DNA from: Enoplolaimus lenunculus
Lineage: Eukaryota > Nematoda > Enoplea > Enoplida > Thoracostomopsidae
Direction: 5' to 3'
Assembly (NCBI GenBank): GCA_030248215.1
Contig: JASANG010000835.1
Location: 1 to 64,000, forward strand
DNA: 64,000 nucleotides
Shown: one piece after another, positions 1-11,089 of the stretch
Position numbering within the stretch: the first letter of the stretch is position 1
How the letters are laid out: the number at the start of each line of letters is the position of its first letter
Program-made: the position numbers and the translations under genes
The notes under the pieces: model-generated
The model's input: only the letters and a program-made list of their open reading frames with translations
Database searches by the model: none
Told to the model about the DNA's origin: nothing

Positions 1-871
1 CTAACCCCGTCAGATTTTGCCAAGCCAATGAAGTAATAATAAATCTAACCCCGTTAGATTTATTAGACTACGTTTCCCCAGGTTCTCCGGTTTATTCCCA
101 AGTTCCTTTTTAGCACATAACACCAGTATCCGATACTGGGTAAATTCCGCGCCTTGCGCAACGCCGATTAAACCGATATTCCGTAGTCTCCTTCACATGC
201 TTATGCCACCGTGAATAAAATTAAATTCGAATTCAACAACTAATCCCTACTTAACCAGGTTCCGCTCAAGTTCCAACCGTAAGAGATGTCCACAAAGGAA
301 AGGAAAACTTACCACAACTTCTGCCGAAAAAAGAACACAATCGATCCGTACTAGCTCAAAGTTAATAATGATTCCGGTCCTGGCTACCCCTGTTTGCACC
401 TCGACCTCATTTGCATTTCTGCCGACACCCACAATTGGGTGTCCGCGTTGCGGTTTTTGTCTTGAGCTATTAACCCGGTTCCACCTGTACGCCTACACCA
501 TATCCAACAACAACAACAAATAACAACCAATCATGTCGGACACTCACGACATGAGGACTTAGACTAGCTAAGTCGTTAACCGCAAATCGAGCCGTCACGT
601 TTATACAACATTATTCAATGGCCACGCAGGGCCCCCGGTATGTTTACATTGCGGACACAGCCGCCATAGCATAGTTTTACCAATTTCTACGCCTTGTAGC
701 AACGCCTAAGCCTAACTTAAGTTCTAAGAGAGACTAGGTGGAGCCAGGGACTCCCTTAAGGTGTGGTTTTGATATAGGGTTTTATTTTATATTTTAGTTT
801 TTAGTTTGAAATAGGTTTAAGTATGGCATAGCCACCTACATGCACTATGTTCTATGACCTTGAGAAATCAA

Positions 872-1222
872 CAACAGAGGTGTAAGTGGGTAAAGACTTT
901 TTAGCGGCGAACCGCTTTACCTGTGGAAATGTTATTTTTTACCCGCAGTAAGTATATCCGCGCAAAAATTCTTTCCCCGTTAGCCACATTTACCCGCGCA
1001 CAATTCTTCGCTGCATTGATGTTACTGGCTATTTATTTTTTACTCATACGGTAAATACGGTGTAAAAATTTCAAGTTTTTCTACACTATCTGGTTCCAAG
1101 TTTTTTTATTAAAATTTCAAGCGGGTAAAGAATCACAAATTTTTACCCGCGCTTTGAATTCTTTACCCGCGGGTATACCCTTGTAAAAATTTCTTACATG
1201 TACCACATTTAACCGCAGGTAG
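872..1222 (+). repeat. CCCGCGGGTAAA dispersed repeat, copy A
   Basis: A roughly 350-bp unit opening with AGAGGTGTAAGTGGGTAAAG and carrying several ACCCGCGGGTA-type palindromes. It aligns along its whole length with 42832-43202 in the same orientation. Related, more degraded or inverted copies lie at 18448-18900, 55945-56512, 60300-60380 and 62595-62672. No coding capacity is visible. The short palindromes could be protein-binding sites, but that is a guess. Confidence 0.75.
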
Positions 1223-1936
1223 CGTGCAGTTCTTAAACAACACTACAATAAATAATTGGGGATACCTACATTCCTCATGCAAAAATGAGCATATGATAAA
1301 TTAATACTATTTTAGCAATTAACAGTTGTGTAATTCGAGAGGCGCTTGCTGAGAACGGGCAAATGAGAGCGCACCTCTATCCCAGTTTATCAACTGAAAC
1401 GTCTCGAACGTCAATTGCTGTTTACAACAGCCAGAACAGTACTACTGTAATATGACTAATTCTGGCTGGCGGTTATAAAAAGATGAAAACAAACCGGTGT
1501 CGGCTTAGATCTTGCTGAATATAGCCAGATAGGTAAAGGTTTATATAGAAAAAAGTCCGTGCTGTAAAATCTTTTGTTATTTTGTTATCTTTGTATCAGA
1601 ATATCCTGCTAGAGCCTGAGATGATCAAAAATCTTTTTCACCGGACTAGTACTGTCATCGTTTTTGGTTATAAAAACGCGTTACTCAAATCATTACCACA
1701 ATACAACATTTAATTCACACAAAAGTCACAATATCAATATAAAGTTTAAAGATGAACCGGAAGTATATTTTTCTGTTATCCGAATCATTTTCGAGTTGAA
1801 AAGTTTCTGGCCTCGACTTTAAAAATTTCAATTTGACAAGCACGGTTCTTTAATCACCACAACCTTGCATTTGTGAGCAAGGTTAGCGGACTGTTAAGTT
1901 TCATCAGTATTTTTTGTATCGAAACCTCTACAGTTG

Positions 1937-2052
1937 GAATAACAACATTTATGATGATCTATCTTGGTATCTAAAACCCAAATTAAAATTAAACGCCAAT
2001 TTCATTGGGAGCTTTGCGATAAGTTTACCAACAAAAGGCGATGATAAATTAA
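1937..2052 (+). CDS. Candidate internal exon, unassigned
   Basis: An open segment bounded by an acceptor-like CTCTACAG and a strong donor GTAAGT. In the open frame it encodes a plausible peptide containing GSFAISLPTKGDDK. I do not recognise a family and found no partner exon upstream or downstream, so it may be chance or a fragment of a decayed gene. The frame stays open past the donor to 2183. Confidence 0.18.
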
Positions 2053-3448
2053 GTAAGTTAAAATATATATGTCACCATCAGTGGCACACCGAAATGCCTG
2101 AACCAGAATTAGCGGGGCTGACCGAAAAAACCCACTACAATATATTGTTCTTAATTAACAAATCGTTAGCGATGATTCAATGACGAAGGCGCTACCAACA
2201 CCCGCATGAACAAAAATTTGATTCACACCCCTCAGATACTCTTGTAGTTTTTCTCGTGTGAGTTCACGGCCTGAAATAAACTCATTCTTGAGATTAAGAC
2301 TTCCTAGCAGCCCCTGACACACCCCTGGGTAGCATTTTGAGTCCGCGCATAGATCAGGGCCTTAGCAGTAGTGCAAGCGCAGTCTTAATCCTACGACTAA
2401 AGCTGCAACGTAAAGATACGCCTATAACTGATCGTATGTCTAAGCATAAGCAAAAAATAGTGCATTCATTAAGCTTATTCTATTGCAGTCCAGCGGAAAA
2501 ACGGTCCACCTCTGATCTATACATGATTAGCAATTTTATACAATTTTAATCACAATTCCATGATACTTTTTGTTCCAGCGCGATCTACGCGTACGTTTGA
2601 TACGAACTTTTTTCAGCCGGATACGGATATACCGGTGGTTCATAGTCGACCAAATCACCCCGACTGCAAATCCAAGTGAAGCCCAAGATTGGAACAACAA
2701 AGAGAAGTAGTGCTGAAATTAAGTAACGCTATTGGCGCATCACCTTTGCTGAAGGAGGGCTAGCGGGTTGGAGTCTCTTATTTTTATAGTCAGAAAATTT
2801 TGCATAATACACGCGTGAAAATTGTTATTGAATTTGCTAGTTTAACAATGGCTGTTCAAAAATCGCTAACAATTAATTTTCTTACTTTAATTTTGAGAAA
2901 CATCGGTAAATGAAGCTCCATAACTACTGGAAAAAAGTTTAATACCACGGCTAAATTTGTGACCAATGTCCATCACCGCTGTATAATGTTGTTAGTGTAA
3001 TGTTCGGAGTTCGGATCGAATCGGAATGATTCGATCCGGCTGCGCATCTCGAATCAAATCAGATCGCGAATAAAAATCCGCGTCGGATTGAGTTACAAAT
3101 TATTTGCGATCCGATCCGATCCACATCAGTACCAGACAACACTATACGGCCTTGCCCCTCCCACCAGATGTCTGAATCAAAATGTGTCTAATGATTTGAT
3201 ACCAAAATTTCGGCTGGCTTCTTACTCGTTTTAATTGCGGCTTCTTTGACTGTACATTTATGTGTTGCACGTTACCTGACTAGAAATTTCTGAATCTGCC
3301 ACTGTATACGAGGGTGTACACAGGACATAGATTCTTTTCCCAAATTTGTGCGATAACAAAAATAGGCACTCTTATCGTTTTCAGAACGAATCGGTTTTCA
3401 AGAGCGTATACGATGAAATATAAAAAGCTTTTCGTGCGCTGCATTCGC

Positions 3449-3593
3449 GGGCCCGTAGCCAAGGGGTAGCAGGGATGGCTCATCCCCCTTTGGAAAAATT
3501 TTGGTTCCCCCCTAGAAAATTTTCAAGCCTTAATCCATCGTATGCCGTCCTGAAATTTTTAGGCCCCCTAGCAATGTGAGCTGGCTACGGGCC
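3449..3593. mobile_element. MITE with GGGCCCGTAGCC inverted ends
   Basis: The left end GGGCCCGTAGCC and right end GGCTACGGGCC are near-perfect inverted repeats about 145 bp apart, with no coding frame between them. Related copies are at 4945-5182 and 18021-18165, with fragments near 42695-42760 and 57860-57950. The target duplication is not clear, so the superfamily is unassigned. Confidence 0.7.
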
Positions 3594-3701
3594 AGTGTAT
3601 TCGTTCGCAAGATTTGTTCTTTGTGTACTGTTATACTGTTTCGAAACGATAATACAGCTATCCTTTTGGCCTTTACCTGCAGCTAAAAAGAAGAAACTGT
3701 A

Positions 3702-6700
3702 TTACCCGTTAATACTCCATGCGAAAAAAATAGAAGCAGATATAATGAAAACTGCGACGAAAGCAGACAATGCACCAAGCATAGTTTTAGTTTTCAATAC
3801 AAATTAGTGTAGATGTCGAATTTTTTGGCACAGAGGCCTTGGTGTCAATCTAAACCTAAGCCTATTGATACCTGTAATAACTGCCAAAATAAATCCAACT
3901 TCCCACGAGATGATTCCATATTGTGCTTCAGTTCCGTACAATATAACTGCGCCAAGCATTAATATAAACGCCAGGAGACATGATACAGAGATGATATAAG
4001 CGGGTACGTTGTTCCTTAAAAGACATAAACAAAGTAAGCAAATCGTTTACGACAGGATTGCATGCTAAGGCGGGCGATAAGGGGATATATGCTTCCAAAA
4101 TTTTGGGAGGATTGCATTTTTTTAATTACCGTCCAATACTAATGAAAAGAATAATTTCAGCTACTGTCAATAATGGAAAAATTTTCAATTACTGTCTTTT
4201 TTGTAAAAGAATGTTTTCGTTCTGTATAAAATAAACAAAAAATATTGTTTTATGCTCGCATAGACAGAAAACCGCTCTACAATTCTTTAGCATGAAGACT
4301 ATCTAGTTCATGAATAACTTGACTAATCAAAGCTTGACTCCGAGCACACTATAAAAAATCGGGAGTCAAATTGACTCTCTCGGAATAGGCTTTTCCTGAC
4401 TACACAAACTGAGTCAAATTTGACTCCGCCAGAGTCAAATTCGATTAAATTTGACTACGTTTGTTTAGTCAGGAAAAGCCTGTTTCCGAGGAAGTCAATT
4501 TGACCCCCCATTTTTTACAGTACAGTCAGCATAAACAAGCAGGCATGTTAACCTCTGCACCACAGGCTCATTAACATTCTGAGTAAATTGCACCCTGATA
4601 CATAGTGCAGTAAATTTTTTACCAATCTTCTGAAAGAATATCTACGTTGTATCTCTTTCTTCCACTTTTCAGTTCAGTAGCATTAACGGATCCGTGTTGC
4701 GAATGAAGAAATTATTACCCACAGGTTGTGTTTTGCAAAATTTTTTTAATATTTGCTAAAGGCGTTTCTTTACTACGTTTCATATAAAATCTATTTTCTG
4801 GTTTAACAGCCTTTTCTGCTAAGATAACGCCTTTGTTTCAGTATTTTAATTCTAAAGTTTCTACAGGATCAAATTCAAAAATTTACTACTGAGTTTAGTA
4901 ATATAATAAAAGTTTGACAAACGTCCTATTAACGAAGCAGGATCAGGCCCGCAGCCAGCTCACCTTCCTAGTGGGGCTAAACAGTTTTCAGGAGGAGCAT
5001 TCAATGCTTTTTAATGAGTTACAAGCAAGTTGAACATTTTCGAGAGGGGCCAAAATTTTCCCGGGGGTGGCTGAGCCTCCTGTCCCCTTTTGGCTACTCT
5101 CTAAAAACTTATTAACTTAAAATATAGCTTAACTAAACTTGAATAAATCAAGTTAGTTTAACCTTTTAGAGAGTACGGGCCCGAGCATGAACTTGTAAAA
5201 GAACGAGGTATAGGAAAAGGTTACTGTAGATTAAACATTAAAATTTTACAATCCGGTAGTAACCTGAATAAAGGATAGTCTAAAATTTCTATTTAGAGTC
5301 CATATTGTCAATTATCCTAAACTTTCGCATCAAGTAAAGTTCAGTGCTGAATTTGATTTATTTAGTCTTTAATTGCCTAATATAGCAATATAATAAAATT
5401 TTAAGTGTATTCCAAAATAATGCACTGAAATCATAGACAATGGCATAAGTTTGAAGTAGGGGTGGTCTAAATAACAGAGGATGGGTCGCAAAATAAACAG
5501 CTGTCCTTAACCGAACAACAAAGGGACACTTTCTTGAAAGGTAAAATAAATATCAGTCGCGCCTCTCTTCATATTTGGGTCAATACAGTAGTGATACCAA
5601 AAACATTTTACCTGCAACAATTACAACATATACCGCATGATCCACCGAAGGCGACTGTAAGTAGAATGATGGTGAATATAACCATAGTTAAGGTGATTGT
5701 TTCATAGCTCTCGACAATCCCGTCCTAAAATAAAACAACTAATTCAATTTGTTTTTAAAACTTAAATAAAAATTATACTAATTTTACACTTAAATTTAAC
5801 CCTTTCACTCATAGAGTATGCTATGAGCAACAAAATACAATGATGTACGAGCAATACACACACTGTGAGCAGTGTTTAACATTTATAACATATATGCGCA
5901 GTGCAAAATCTCCACAAGACGTGAGAGCCTACTCGGGCTCGAGCGTCAAACTAATATAGCTCAGTGGTCATCGTAAACGCCTCCCACCCGTGAGACTGGG
6001 GTTCGAATCTTACCTTGAAAATACATTTCATATGAAACTGAAAATATTCATGTGATAAAGAGTTAAATACTTAAACATTCGTTCGTTTTGGCAGTATAAA
6101 CTTTTGCACATTCTTCCCATAAAATGTTACATTGCCATTTTGTCAAGGTGTAAACGGATAGTAAAAAGTACTGACGACGAAACCCATAGTTAGCAAAATA
6201 AGTGAAAACACAAAACCGCACGCAGAGCTTTAAAGAGCCAAAATGTTACAGAGGCTTTCTTAAATTTAGCATCAAAAATTATGGATGCATTTAAACATTT
6301 GTAAAATTTTGTAGAAATTTTATTAAATTTTTTTTATGTTTTACTTGAGTGATTACAGCTGCTATGAGCATAAAAGTTACGGAATTTTTGATGCTTCGAT
6401 ACATTGGCGTACCTATGATTTTCATTCGGGTGGCACAACAAATACTGTAAATATATTGTATGATAATCATATTTTTCCAAATGCTTACATAATTATAATT
6501 ACACCCGTTCGGTCCGTTCGTACACGACGTTAACAGCCCGCGTTTTGTTTCATACATATCAAAATCAGGCATAATTGCATCAATAATGCTTGTAGCGCGT
6601 TTACGGCGGAATGAAAACGCGTCCGAAAGCATGCTGTCAATCATGTCAGTCATCGCAGAGCCGAGCCCTGGCTGCTTGACCCAAGGCCCAAATAGGACGC

Positions 6701-6767
6701 CGGTCATCAGAAACCCGGACAACACCATCAAGAATACCATCGCTCCGAAAACTGTCGAGCACGCCAT
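3702..6767 (-). CDS. Claudin-like four-membrane-span protein
   Basis: A minus-strand spliced gene; I read exons 6767-6489, 5724-5612 and 4014-3872, all with GT-AG borders and matching phases. Exon 1 starts at the only good ATG and encodes a membrane span (residues 6-27), a Trp at 29, and a first loop with RRKR (54-57) and GLLTSC...C (77-89), close to the claudin W-GLW-C-C signature with the second Trp changed to Leu. Exon 2 gives span 2 and a Cys-rich turn; exon 3 gives span 3 and the start of span 4. Bases 3782-3702 encode a further hydrophobic stretch ending in a stop that would complete span 4, but no AG acceptor precedes it. Read-through of exon 3 would instead end at about 3800. In nematodes such proteins (Clc-like/claudin group) act in junctions or as channel partners. 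Family assignment is inference from topology and motif; third-position GC is high in exon 1, supporting a real gene. Confidence 0.65.
4348..4521. mobile_element. MITE with about 65-bp inverted ends
   Basis: A 174-bp element with long inverted ends: the left starts ACTATAAAAAATCGGGAGTC, and the right end reads ACTGTAAAAAATGGGGGGTC on the other strand; similarity continues through GGCTTTTCCTGACTA. Between the arms are palindromes of the GAGTCAAATTTGACTC type. It lies in the second intron of the claudin-like gene. Nearly the whole element can fold into a hairpin. Confidence 0.75.
4945..5182. mobile_element. GGCCCGTAGCC-family MITE with nested insertion
   Basis: The left end AGGCCCGCAGCC and right end GGCTAC/GGGCCC match the family seen at 3449-3593. 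The right end is split by a second element at 5098-5173, flanked on both sides by TAC, so the nested insertion is younger than the host copy. The whole lies in intron 2 of the claudin-like gene. Confidence 0.65.
5098..5173. mobile_element. 76-bp nested MITE, CTCTCTAAAA ends
   Basis: Inverted ends TCTCTAAAA and TTTTAGAGAG, flanked by TAC on each side. It interrupts the terminal repeat of the element at 4945-5182. A TA or TAC duplication would fit a Tc1/mariner-type MITE, but no autonomous partner with these ends is in the window. Confidence 0.6.
5254..5590. mobile_element. ACTGYAGTGA-family MITE, degraded copy
   Basis: It shares inner blocks (GTCCATATTGTCAATTATCC; AACAGCTGTCC..AACCGAA) and a right end with the better element at 12758-13203. 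The ends have diverged. Another copy, with a later insertion inside it, is at 44982-45638; a fragment is near 7600-7870. Confidence 0.55.
5800..6062 (+). mobile_element. TTAA-flanked element with embedded tRNA-like unit
   Basis: Flanked by TTAA on both sides, with inverted ends CCCTTTCACTCA and TGTGATAAAGAG; 263 bp. Inside, TAGCTCAGTGGT (about 5956-5967) resembles a Pol III A box, and GGGGTTCGAATC (to about 6009) resembles a B box, about 33 bp apart as in tRNA genes. It does not fold into a good cloverleaf by eye. The same family is at 45050-45316 (reverse) and 26276-26463 (reverse, shorter), with relics near 10205-10445, 14385-14500 and 34135-34300. It sits in intron 1 of the claudin-like gene. 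Confidence 0.7.
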
Positions 6768-6985
6768 AATCGAGTTTGATACCCCAAAATAACAAAAATT
6801 AAATCTTTTTAAAATATTAATAAGTTAGTGTTTATTATTTTGTTATTTTTTCAATTTAAGATAGCATAAAATGAGTCAAAATGTTGTTTAACCCTTTATC
6901 GTTTAGTTTGGACCACTTGTGCGCGGCACGTTATAAAATAAACTACAGTACCTAGTGAATTGTTTATCGTTATAACGTACGGTTC

Positions 6986-7527
6986 CCGGACAAAAGACCG
7001 TCTAGACAAAAGGCCGTCTGGACAAAAGGCCGTCCAAACAGAATACTGTCCGAATAGAAAAGGCCGCCCGGACAAAAGACCGCCTGAACAAAAGCCGTCG
7101 AACAAAAAGCCGTTCGGACAAAAGACCGTCCGGATAAAATGCCGCCTGGACAAAAGGTTGTCTGAACAAAAGACAGTCCGGATAAAAACATCCAACGTGT
7201 GAACAATATACGTCTGAGCACAACTCATACCTTTAGGTTAAATATTCAATGCTTTAGGCATCACTTACTCCAACAATACAGCCATACATTGGCTAAATCC
7301 ACGACTTCTGGTCTCGGTTCCAAACCACCGAGACTAAGCAAACCGAGACCGAGACCTTATATTGCTTCTTCAAATTGCTCAACCTCCATTTACAGTGGCG
7401 TTGTTTGATTTTGTCAGGCGGCCTTTTGTCCGGACGGCCTTTTGTTCGGACGGCCTTTTGTCCAGGCGGCCTTTTGTCCGGCGGCCACCTATTCGGCGGC
7501 CACTTGTCCGGCGGCCTTCTGTCCGGT
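6986..7527. mobile_element. Fold-back minisatellite, GGACAAAAGGCCG units
   Basis: The left arm (6986-7192) has about a dozen degenerate 15-16 bp units of GGACAAAAGGCCGTC. The right arm (7412-7527) has about eight units in the opposite orientation, separated by about 220 bp. The arms can pair into a long imperfect hairpin. Several overlapping open frames here, rich in Phe, Arg and Pro, are by-products of the repeat and not genes. The layout fits a fold-back type DNA element with tandem-repeat arms. Confidence 0.7.
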
Positions 7528-10500
7528 CACCATAATGCACACTTGTTTACAAGATTTATTTTTCAATCCAGCCTCTAGTTACACTGTGAATGAATCACTT
7601 TCTGTAATGAATTGAATTTGGTCCTGGTCCAGGAAGCATTAACGCAATCTAATTAGAGGGTAATTGACGTGTATATAGTAATTTTGGACTTTATCCATTT
7701 ATGGACATTGATAAGGGAAATAGACTCATATTGATTCAGACCCAAAATAAAAACCACGGACTCTCGCGGGACAATGTATGAGATTTGTGCCTACTACGCC
7801 GGAGGACAAAGACGTGAATGATGCCGTACGGCGAGGTACGACTACTGATGTCTTAAAAGCATCTTAAGTCGCATTAAAACAAAATGTTCTTTGAAAAAAC
7901 AAAAGAACTTAGCTTCCTTGTACCATTGGATTCGCTCTGAATGAAAATACTAAACTCAAACATTAAACAACAATTTCTAAGCGTATTTTCACGCATGATT
8001 CACTATTACTTTGGCCTTTGTATATAAAGATTAGGAGCGGCGGAACGTTTTTCTGTTGGTTTTAAATAGAGTAAGCTTAAGCTTTAGACTAATTTTTTGC
8101 GGAGCTTAAGTTTAAGCTTGCACTTAGGCTTAGGAATACATATGCTTATAGTACGATTGCGGCCCCGTCATACTCATTGGTCATGACTTTAGATCTGCCT
8201 TTATACAGGTTCGAGTTGGCCCTTGTTTACAAGAAACCATAATGGCGCCGAGACCCTTTAATTAATTTTATGGCAATCTCGTCAATATTACCCGCGCTAA
8301 TACTTTCCTACTCGCCTAATATCATCCGGCATCCCAAGGCTGGAGCACATTCTCTTATATCTCCCGATTAGGGGCGACCACCACAAATAGTGGTTCCCAT
8401 TCAAGAAAGCCTGTTTAAACAAATCTGCTATGAAATTAAATGCGCCTGGCTTCTGGTTAGTTTTGCTGTTGAGTTTCTTTCCGCCGTTATGGCTTCGTCG
8501 CTAACCTGTTAATGCTTTCAGCAATTCGAGAGGTCTCAAATAACCGTCATCAGGCAGTTAAATATGAAAAAAATTTTCTCGCTCGCTATGGTCGTTTGCC
8601 AGATTTTTTTTTGTTAAACTACTAAACTACTCTCCAGAAATGATATGTATCTAAGTCTGGTTACAAAAAAGAACATAAGTTTTGCCGTGTGCCTTCTCCC
8701 AATGGTTCGTATACGAAGATTGTATCAACCTTTACCTAAAATATGTGCGGTCTAGTAAACTCCTAAGGTAAATGTCAAAAGCTAGAGCGCTCCGTGTGAA
8801 ATTTGTTCATTTTCAGGATGGATTCTTTTGTTTAAGTACAACATTTGCAAGTTTTGTTGAAATTGTTTTTTCCGGGACGGCGTTCTCAGTTCTGACAGCT
8901 AGTGGCTTTTCGCATCCTCACGCTAAAACGCAGGTTTCAATTGTATATGCTTAAGACCCAGTTTTCGTCTACGACTTGTTAAATACATTTAATGTGTAAC
9001 AAGCAATGCAAACTTCGATCCAATAGCAGTAGCGTAGGCATCATTTCATTTTGGAAGGGTAGTCTTACTTGAGTTTTGCATGAGAGCAAAAATAATCTTT
9101 TACTCAACCATCCAGCAGGGTATTCTAAAGTCCGTGAAGTTCGTTTTTATTTATCCAGAGCTTTCACAGAATTGTATCAACCAGTTACATCTTTTATGCA
9201 CCCCTGACCGTAGGCTAATAAAATATCCAACCCTGAACACTAAAATTATATTTACAGTTTCAAACCAGGTAAAACTTTATCACTATTGCCTAAACTTCTA
9301 ATTGTAGTTCAATAATAAACGATAACACACAGCCAAACGGGTTATTGTACGAGTACTTTCTGGTTACTAAGCTATTTTGCACAACCCCGCAACCACAAAT
9401 TGTTCATAGAGAGGTAGTAAGCATGTCACTATATTTCCGAAGGCAAAGAATATTTTTCTAACATTCAACAATTTTTTGGGAACACTTCTTCGGCAAAACG
9501 AAACGAGGACGAAAATAGCGGGCGTCTCCCGGGCCCTCGTTCTCCTGTATTCAGCCCTGTTTTGGAGTCTAGTAGCTTGTATTAGTAATCTTGTTATACC
9601 TGTTGTTATTGGTAGATAGACACATTGATTTTAGTTACCTATGAACCAGTAAAGAGTACAAAGCATTAGTACTTTAAATATAAATATATAGCTTGCAGCA
9701 ATGGGCATGGCCCTATATATACAATAAGGGCGCACAAGAGATGAAAATATACCTTTTTGAAATTTTTGGATTGTTGTGAAAAACAGGTGGTCTTATAATT
9801 GTGGTCACGATTGACAGATCAAAAAATGGTTATGGCGTTTAGTTAAATTTTGCTCTTTGATAAATATATACCCTGGAGAATTTTCATCCTGGCAACGTCT
9901 CTTGTAGAGACACTGCTTAGGTTGAGAATGTATGAGTAGAATACCACAGTCTAGTAAATATTGAAATCCGAATGACTCTCTTTTGATGTATTATCTTTTC
10001 ATCGAAAAAATCAAATATTAAGAAAATTAAGCTTAGAAGCACAAGCAACCGACTAGACAAGTGAGTAACATTGAGGTTATAGCTTACTAGGCAAAGAAAC
10101 TATCAGTGAAACTTTCAAACTAAGGTTTTCCTACATATTAACTTTAGGTTTTCTAAATCTTAACTCGTTTCCACACAGAAATATGCTAAAAGAGCGCTGT
10201 GCTAAATAATTATTTAACCTACTGTGTTTAACAATTATTACACGTGTATACAGTGCAAAATCTTAGCTAGCCGCCCTCGGATTCGAATGTCAAGCCAATT
10301 CTATACGGGTAGCGACAGTAAACGCCTTCAATATGACAGTACCGAGTTCACCTTTATGTTTAAAATTCAATTTCAATTGAAATCAAAAATATACATTTCC
10401 ATACAAAAACAATTAAATTTATCTTTGCAGATACTAAATTAAAATCTAATACTACATTGCATTCAAATATCATAACGTAAGGTACAATTCTTACTTCCGT

Positions 10501-11089
10501 GGCTTAAAGTACTCGAAGTGTTTAAGTGAGAATGTTTAAAATCTCACACTGACGCATTTTTAACACTTTAACAACGACAATATTATGCTATTCTATGTTT
10601 TTGTAGCGTTGCGTTCAGTTGCAATATTCGTTTGGGCCATGTTCCTGTTAAGGGCATCGTGTTTTCCGTAGGTACTGTAAAACAGAGGTGGCTAAGTTCA
10701 GTGATGAGAGTCTCAGATCAGTCTCGGTAAGTCTCGGTTTTTGGCATGTCTCGGTTTGTTGGCAACAAGCAGATGTTATTATTGTTGGTTGAATCATGTA
10801 ATGCCTAATGAATAAAATTTCGCTGTTATCTTAACTCAATTAAGATTGAGAACGTAAACGGTTTTATGCAAACATTTAGACATGTATGCCAGAAAAATAT
10901 GTAAAAGTAAGTCAATCAGTTCGATGATGATACTTGGCATAAATACGAATGATGATATAAATTTTTTGAAACTTTTAAAATAATATCACACTAGTTAACA
11001 TACCAGAGCCGGAGCCGTACCAGATGTCGATTTTTGATGGAGCCGGCGTCGAAGCCGGCTATCCGCACACTGATATTTATGTAAATATA
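7528..11089. other. Gene-free stretch with repeat relics
   Basis: No supported gene. It contains a fragment of the ACTGYAGTGA family (about 7600-7870), a TTAGGC-bearing repeat (about 8050-8160), a degraded TTAA/tRNA-like relic (about 10205-10445), and GTCTCGGT-rich sequence near 10700-10760. An open segment at 8813-8931 follows a TTTTCAG acceptor, but its donor is weak and no partner exon was found. Confidence 0.5.

Larger units (their letters stand above)
1..3448. other. Gene-poor repeat region
   Basis: No gene can be supported with confidence. The stretch holds a copy of the CCCGCGGGTAAA repeat (872-1222), one weak candidate exon (1937-2052), and a patch at about 3000-3130 rich in overlapping GATCGAATCGG-type palindromes. 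The first 780 bases have no recognisable coding frame; they begin with two copies of a CTAACCCCGT(C/T)AGATTT motif about 40 bases apart. Confidence 0.5.

Noticed and set aside
1-780. Possible end of a long repeat or retroelement
   Set aside because: No coding motif, no matching terminal repeat inside the window and no clear boundary; left unassigned.
5950-6015. Possible functional tRNA gene
   Set aside because: A and B boxes are present, but the acceptor and D stems do not pair well and the unit is inside a repeated element.
6336-6792. Plus-strand open frames opposite the claudin-like exon 1
   Set aside because: The minus strand has the start codon, membrane span, claudin motif and splice donor; the plus frames are shadows.
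6896-7228. Several overlapping frames of 70-110 codons, rich in Phe, Arg and Pro
   Set aside because: All are produced by the GGACAAAAGGCCG tandem units; the periodic composition follows the DNA repeat.
8813-8931. Candidate exon after TTTTCAG
   Set aside because: Weak donor, no recognisable family and no partner exons; the composition could be chance.
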